Below are positions 59,175 through 64,000 of a DNA stretch of 64,000 nt, one piece after another. Every line of letters begins with the position of its first letter. The stretch's first letter is position 1. Source of the stretch: Karalla daura. Taxonomy: Eukaryota > Chordata > Actinopteri > Chaetodontiformes > Leiognathidae. Where the stretch lies: positions 1,557,671 through 1,621,670 of the forward strand of contig CM055201.1 of assembly GCA_029224185.1 (NCBI GenBank). Reading direction: 5' to 3'. The position numbers were made by a program, and so were the translations under genes. A model generated the notes under the pieces. The model was not told the origin of the DNA and searched no databases. It was given only the letters and a program-made list of their open reading frames with translations.

Positions 59175-60761
59175 ATGTCAGCTGACAGAGAGACCAGCAG
59201 CAGCAGCACTGCAGCCAACAACACACTGGTGGGTGCTACACTTCTTCTGTGGCTGTTCATAGATCATACATGTCTTATATTTGATTCATTTCCCCTCTGT
59301 TTGCTAACATTTTAGGTCAGACCAAAGGCACAGCTCCAGACTTTGCTGCAACAGGGTGGAGCTCGTAAAGATGTTCTCACCTTGAAAGAGGTAACAATTG
59401 AGATGTAATTTTTCTGTTCATGTTTCATGCTACAAAGAGGCGCTGTTTGTTGACAGCATGTTGCATTGCTGCTCACAGGTGGTGTTCTACCTGGTTCAGT
59501 ACCTCAAGAAGACCTATGACATGGGGCAGCATCACATCATCTACTGCTCCCAGGACACTCTGGGCCAGTTGCTGGGAGTGGACAGCTTCTCTGTTAAGGA
59601 GCCACGGTAAGACAGAGATTGATTTAGACTTAGACTTCAACTTTCTTTTGTTTTTCCCTTTGGGATGCTCCCTCAGGGAAATGTACATTTCCAGTAGTGT
59701 TTGTGAACAACAGAACAATATGAATTACAATAGAATCTTTGAGATATTATCTAATATATGCATTAGAAAATAAATGATAAATGGTATAAACAGTGCGGTA
59801 ATAATCAGTAAGTGGTAAAGTAGTAGGAAAACAGTAAATATAATAAAAATAGATAGTAATTAACTTATGTATTAAATTACATTTCCCTGAGGATAAAAGA
59901 TTATATCAACTATATATGAGCGTAAACAATACACAATAAATTAATGATAAAAAATAATTGTATACATATAAATATATACTTATATTTTATATATTCTGTT
60001 TATCATGAATGTATATTTACAAGAATCAATCATATACGTTAATGGTTATGATAAACAGTGTAAAATAATAGCACTCCTTAGCATTTGGTTTGGCTATACA
60101 TACAGTATTAAATGAAATTGATCATCCTAATCTTTTTTTCTTTCAGAGTTTTATTCACTATGATCAAAAACAATGTGGTGCCAGTAAGGGGCCAAGGTGC
60201 GTCACCTCTTTCTTCTTTGGCTCAGTCCCAACTGCATTTGCAGAAAGCCACATTTTCATTCTTTTCATTTTCTCTTTCTCACCAGCAAGATCAAGTGAAG
60301 CTCCCAGGACCGGACAGACAGATGGAGAGACAGAGGTAACACGCACACACACACACAGACGCGGAGATCACCGACGCTGTGAGTTTTGCGCTCCCTACAG
60401 GAATACACAGGCTACACCAGACACCTGTTGGCCCCTCCAGCCTTCATCCTCCTTGTCCTCCTCCTCCTCTCAGAGGACCATCTGGACTCCAGACTCCCAG
60501 CCCTCCTCCTCGCTGGCCGCCCACGCAGACCCTCTGCCCGAGCTGGACCGCAGCGTGTCGGCGGACTGGAGGCTGCCGGACTCGTGCCTGGACCCCTGCA
60601 TCATCTGCCTGTCCCGGCCCAAGAACGGCTGCGTCATGCACGGGCACACCGGACACCTCATGTCCTGCTATGAGTGTGCCACAAAGCTGAAGGAGAGCAA
60701 CATGCCGTGTCCGGTGTGCCAGCTGCCCATCCAGTCTGTCATCCTCACCTACATCAGCTAA
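59175..60761 (+). CDS. mdm2: Compact MDM2-family E3 ubiquitin ligase-like gene, 5 coding exons
   Basis: Exons 59175-59228, 59316-59390, 59479-59606, 60147-60196 and 60286-60761 join into 783 nt (260 residues plus TAA); all introns are GT-AG. MDM2 binds the p53 transactivation domain and ubiquitinates p53 in the nucleus. Residues 19-102 are the p53-binding-type (SWIB) domain: VRPKAQLQTLL, VVFYLVQYLKKTYD, HHIIYCSQDTLGQLLGV, SFSVKEP. Introns fall exactly where they do in vertebrate MDM2 (after TL, after KE, in the Arg after KEP, after GQ). Residues 206-260 are the RING: PCIIC, NGC, MHGHTGH, SCYEC, PCPVC with all eight zinc ligands, ending LTYIS. The linker of about 100 residues is Ser/Pro-rich; the acidic region is absent and CEFC...TCW (about residues 130-150) may be a broken RanBP2 finger. 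At 260 residues it is about half the usual 440-490. The start has A at -3. It may be a paralogue; I cannot tell whether a full-length mdm2 exists elsewhere. Confidence 0.85.
59620..60140. repeat. Intronic dispersed repeat in MDM2-like intron 3
   Basis: ACTTAGACTTCAACTTTC and CCCTTTGGGATGCTCCCTCA (59623-59680) belong to a very common fish dispersed repeat; the remainder of the intron is AT-rich. Confidence 0.5.
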
Positions 60762-60867
60762 GGGCCACCCAGGCAGGGGGTCCCTCAGCTGATGTAGATG
60801 AGGCTTTTCGGAATTTCTGGTTTCATCTGGTTTCTGTTTTGTTCGTTGATGGAGATTAGAATGTAGA

Positions 60868-60873
60868 AATAAA
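60868..60873 (+). terminator. Poly(A) signal of MDM2-like gene
   Basis: AATAAA lies 107 bp after the stop codon and is followed by GTTGAGTTGAATTGAGTTC, a text like the L2 LINE tail at 36584-36603. Confidence 0.6.
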
Positions 60874-60879
60874 GTTGAG

Positions 60880-61625
60880 TTGAATTGAGTTCAGAAAAAA
60901 ACTCCAGTGTAGTGGCTGTTTTCTTTCTTCTTTTACCTCTTTCTTTTTGACAACTGAAAGGATGACACGACACTTTCCTCCTCGATGGACTGGTATGATG
61001 TCAGCAATGGTAAAACGACTGTGTTGCTCTCTCTTCTCTTAGGGAATGAAAAGATTAGGACTCACAAAATGAAGTTTCATTGGAAGAACTCTCAAAACTT
61101 ATAGTTATTGCAAATTTGAAAATTTTTTAATGGAAACAAGGACAACTCTCCACATTCTGTAATTTTTTTGTAAATGGAAAGATGAAGTACATAATTTTAA
61201 TCTAATCGATATGTATGCTAATAAGTTGCAAACAGCAGCAACACATTTTCCAGACAGTTGGGACCAATTGAAATTGTTCTTTGCAAGGAGCGTCCAAGAA
61301 AATTCATAAATTACAGGCAGGAAGTGCAGTGACAGCAAAGCCCTCAACACGGGGAAGCTGAATAAGAAAGTGAGGATGAGACAAGTCCACAACAGGTGTA
61401 GTTTTCACTAAAGCCACAAGGAGGCACTGTTGTCAGGACCTATATGTAAGGCTCTTCCAAGGAAAAAAGTGTCAAGATTTACTGAAATAAAAATCATCAC
61501 AGTGTGGAATGTCTGAAGTGGGGGAATGTTTTGAGGTTTTTTGCCCACTTTTCCGCTTCCTCAGAAGAGTCAAAGACCAGACCAGACCAGACCCAACCCG
61601 TTCTCATCCCAACGCGTCAAATATC
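60880..61625. other. Intergenic, no gene recognised
   Basis: AT-rich; the 95-codon minus-strand ORF at 61392-61105 has no known motif. Confidence 0.45.
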
Positions 61626-61629
61626 GACT

Positions 61630-61915
61630 ATTTGTCATGCCCCTAAACGTTACATATGGACGCCGAAGGTACCCTTCTGCGTCTGTTTATTGACGTTCCG
61701 GTTCTCCATTCACTCTCATGCAGACCCTTGCTCGGCTGGCCGGGACGCTAAGAGCAGAGGCTCCAGCCAAAGCCCCTAAACGTCAAATATAAAAGCAGAG
61801 GGTAAAAATCCGCGTCTGGATTTGACTCTCCGGGTTCTGCATTGACTCTCATGCAGACCCCGGCTCGGCTGGCCGGGACGCTGAGAGCAGAGGCTCCAGC
61901 CATCCATTCACTCCC
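61630..61915 (+). repeat. Tandem repeat, ~130-bp period, two to three copies
   Basis: CTCTCATGCAGACCC followed by GGCTGGCCGGGACGCT and GAGCAGAGGCTCCAGCCA occurs at about 61715 and 61847; GCCCCTAAACGT recurs at about 61640 and 61770. The copies are similar but not identical. No coding function is visible. Confidence 0.8.
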
Positions 61916-62455
61916 ATAATGACCCGGTCACGTGAAGCATGACGCCGCTTACTACTGTCTCATTGAAGAACTGAGTATCCTCTGCCAGGAAGTGTTTTTC
62001 TCACTATTTGTACACTTTGTCCCGAGAATATATCCACTGACATGTTAAACAAGGCCAAAATTTGAAATACCTGGCTAAATAGCTACGTAAATTATGTGAA
62101 TGTATCCTAAAATATAATAATATATATAGAATATAGAATATAAACAAAAACATTTGCGACATATTTAATGATATTGTATTGCTTTGCAGTATTTCACCGT
62201 TTCCCAGCAGAGCCCCGTGTCTGTCCTGGGTATTTCTAATCATATTTGCCTGCCACAGCGTCACTCTGTGACGGGGTTCAGGTCAGGGACTTTCTCTGGC
62301 CTCGCATCCCGCACGTCTGACCAGCGATCGGTCGGATGGACCGCTGTCAATCATTGCAGTGACGGCGTGTGCAGCTCTCTCTCCTCCTGCCTCACGCTGA
62401 CAGCTGATCTAGTAGCGTGGCTCACGGCTGCGCATATGCGCATCTTTCGTGCAAA

Positions 62456-62460
62456 ACGGG
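62456..62460. other. Target-site duplication, left (ACGGG)
   Basis: Left 5-bp direct repeat of the solo LTR; the right copy is at 62936-62940. Confidence 0.85.
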
Positions 62461-62935
62461 TGTCACAAATGAGTTAGGATTGGACCCCAGTGCAGAATCA
62501 CACAGAGACAAACTGGACTGTGGCACAGGTATTTATTTGAATCACAGGTCCAATGGAACGGGTGGCAGAGACGTCTGGAGCTGGCAGTAGTTTAGCAGAG
62601 GAACTGAGGACACAGGTGAACTGGAACACAGGAGACACGGGTGAGCTTCCACAAACAAAAAGGGAGACAAAAAAGCACTAGGAACAAAATGGCACAAGTA
62701 CAACAGGTGTTGGAGCCTAACGTTACCACGTAGCTCGTGGGGCTCTCTGGCGATGAGAGGAAGGGAAGGCCGGGTATTTGTACAGCTGCAAATCAGTGGA
62801 AATGGAGATCAGGTGTGAGCGCCACAGCTCCGCCTCTGCCAAGTAATCAGGTGCAGGTGAGAAAAAAAAGGAAGAACAGGGAGGGGAAAACAAGGAGCCT
62901 AAGGACCTCCAGGGATCACCGCAGCGGCTGTGACA
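62461..62935 (-). mobile_element. Solo LTR (Gypsy-type) with 5-bp target duplication
   Basis: The 475-bp segment begins TGTCACAAAT and ends GGCTGTGACA, so it has TG...CA ends and a 7-bp inverted terminal repeat. It is flanked on both sides by ACGGG (62456-62460 and 62936-62940), a perfect 5-bp target duplication. Read on the minus strand it holds a TACAAATACCC promoter-like stretch and, near its end, CAAATAAATACCTGTG with a poly(A) signal, in the order expected for an LTR. No internal retrotransposon sequence, gag or pol, is present, so it is the product of LTR-LTR recombination. The Gypsy label rests on the general look of fish LTRs of this kind; Pao or other types are not excluded. Confidence 0.85.
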
Positions 62936-63000
62936 ACGGGGCCCCTGTAGGATCGCAGGGCCCTATGCACTGCGTGTGTTCTGCGTATAGACAGCGATGA

Positions 63001-64000
63001 CTTTGCAACATAATTAAATGATATGATATACGATACGATTGACGCAATGTCTCATAGACAACACACATAGCCACCACCGCTAAGCATGCCTGTTTCCATA
63101 GCTACCTGCTTGGCTACTGCCATTCACTATATGTTAACTATGTGTTACTAAATTAGAGTAGAGAACTTCATTGTCATTACACATGTATGAAGTAATAAAA
63201 TGCAGTTTGGCATCTAATCAAGAAGTGCACATACAGATTGTGCAGTGTGTACAGAATAAATGTGGTGTTTAGAGATAAAGTGCTAGTGTAAGTAAAGATG
63301 TGTCATAGATAGATATGTGCAGAATAAATTACCTACGGAAATACAGTACATGTATGTGCAGAGTATGTACAACGTAGTTATGGCAACACAATGCACAGGG
63401 AAATGAAAAATAGCATGGTATAAACAAATGTGATAAATACAGATGGAATCATTATAAAGATAATATGTAGATAATCCTACCACTGTAGATACGGCTATAG
63501 AGATGTGAACTGAAGAGGAACACTGAACAGATGCTGTGTGGATGTTGAGGCGTGGATAGAGGGGATAAGGGTGAGCACTGTGAGGAAGAACTGGTTTCTG
63601 AACCTGTTTGTGTATCAGTAACAGTAGAGCCTGGAGGAGGAACAGAAAAGAGTATGGGCCCGATGAGAGGAGTCTTAAGAATGTTACATGCCCACTGCAT
63701 ACATCTCTTTTTGTACTTCCTGTGATTGCTTGTCAGCAACTCCCACACAAAGGCGGTTCGTCTTTATTCAGCTGCATCAATTATAGCGTTGTTAGCCCAA
63801 GCATCGGAGTTAGTCCTCTCAGCTAAGTACTGTTTTAAGGTTTACACTGTCAGTTCTCAAAAATTAAATGGTGAACATGGGTCAATACTCATGCAATCCT
63901 TAATCAAAAAGTAATTAAAAAGTAATTAGTTACATTACTTTTGAATAGTAATCGAAAATGTTACGCTACAATTACATTTTAAACAAGGTAACTTGTAACT
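63001..64000. other. Dispersed-repeat-like intergenic DNA, no gene
   Basis: 63155-63660 (GAGAACTTCATTGTCATTAC near its start, GAAGAACTGGTTTCTGAACC near 63585) looks like a common fish non-coding repeat. From about 63908 the window's end is rich in AAGTAATTAGTTACATTACT-type palindromic text, also common in fish transposon ends. No coding signal. Confidence 0.4.

Larger units (their letters stand above)
62320..63000 (-). repeat. Dispersed repeat Y, minus copy, split by solo LTR
   Basis: 62343-62430 and 62966-62992 match the plus copy at 40072-40196 in inverted orientation. The 475-bp LTR separates the two blocks. Confidence 0.7.

Noticed and set aside
60336..60400. A short 65-nt intron (GTAACA...CTACAG) in the last MDM2-like exon
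   Set aside because: Its removal would shift the frame and destroy the RING; reading straight through keeps the RING in frame, so I kept one exon.

Overview
The window reads as a gene-poor, repeat-rich piece of a ray-finned (teleost) fish nuclear chromosome. The evidence is GT-AG spliced vertebrate-type genes, fish-style repeats (L2, RTE/Rex3-like, Tc1, hAT, Harbinger), many long microsatellites, and no bacterial-style operon or ribosome binding site. The species cannot be named from sequence alone.

Positions 1-30456 are one head-to-tail satellite array with a monomer of about 336 bp (roughly 90 copies; the left end lies outside the window). Superimposed are larger periods: a 1,000-bp near-perfect duplication (2711-4710), a 2,691-bp shift (about 5.6-7.2 kb repeated at 8.3-9.9 kb), a 7,056-bp unit (21 monomers) present twice in tandem (about 7131-14186 and 14187-21242), and 1,342/1,344-bp periods. 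The many 60-136 codon ORFs in the array are by-products of the monomer being 3 x 112 bp long. Each monomer carries a short hairpin whose two arms change together between monomer classes. The array ends in a truncated monomer; a small hAT derivative and one diverged stray monomer follow.

From 32 to 52.5 kb there is transposon debris: a Harbinger-like fragment, a 5'-truncated L2 LINE, a BED-finger hAT relic, a possible tyrosine-recombinase relic, a nearly intact Tc1/mariner element (one premature stop; D-D-36-E spacing) inserted into an older repeat, an RTE LINE 3' end, and a second hAT relic related to GTF2IRD2-type transposases with both terminal inverted repeats visible. A single orphan exon resembling CPSF3 (CPSF73) sits between GT microsatellites.

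From 53.4 to 57.4 kb lies a multi-exon, frameshifted copy of a multicopy fish gene family (DUF6729-like, probably transposase-derived) that keeps its splice sites. At 59.2-60.8 kb is the best gene of the window: a five-exon MDM2-family gene of 260 codons with the N-terminal p53-binding-type domain and the C-terminal RING, but without an acidic region and with at best a degenerate RanBP2-type zinc finger. The last 3 kb hold a solo Gypsy-type LTR with a perfect 5-bp target duplication, inserted into a repeat that also occurs inverted at 40 kb. Apart from the MDM2-like gene nothing looks like an intact host protein gene, and I see no gene cluster acting as a system. The most unusual signals are the satellite's covarying hairpin, its nested periods, and the shortened MDM2-like gene.
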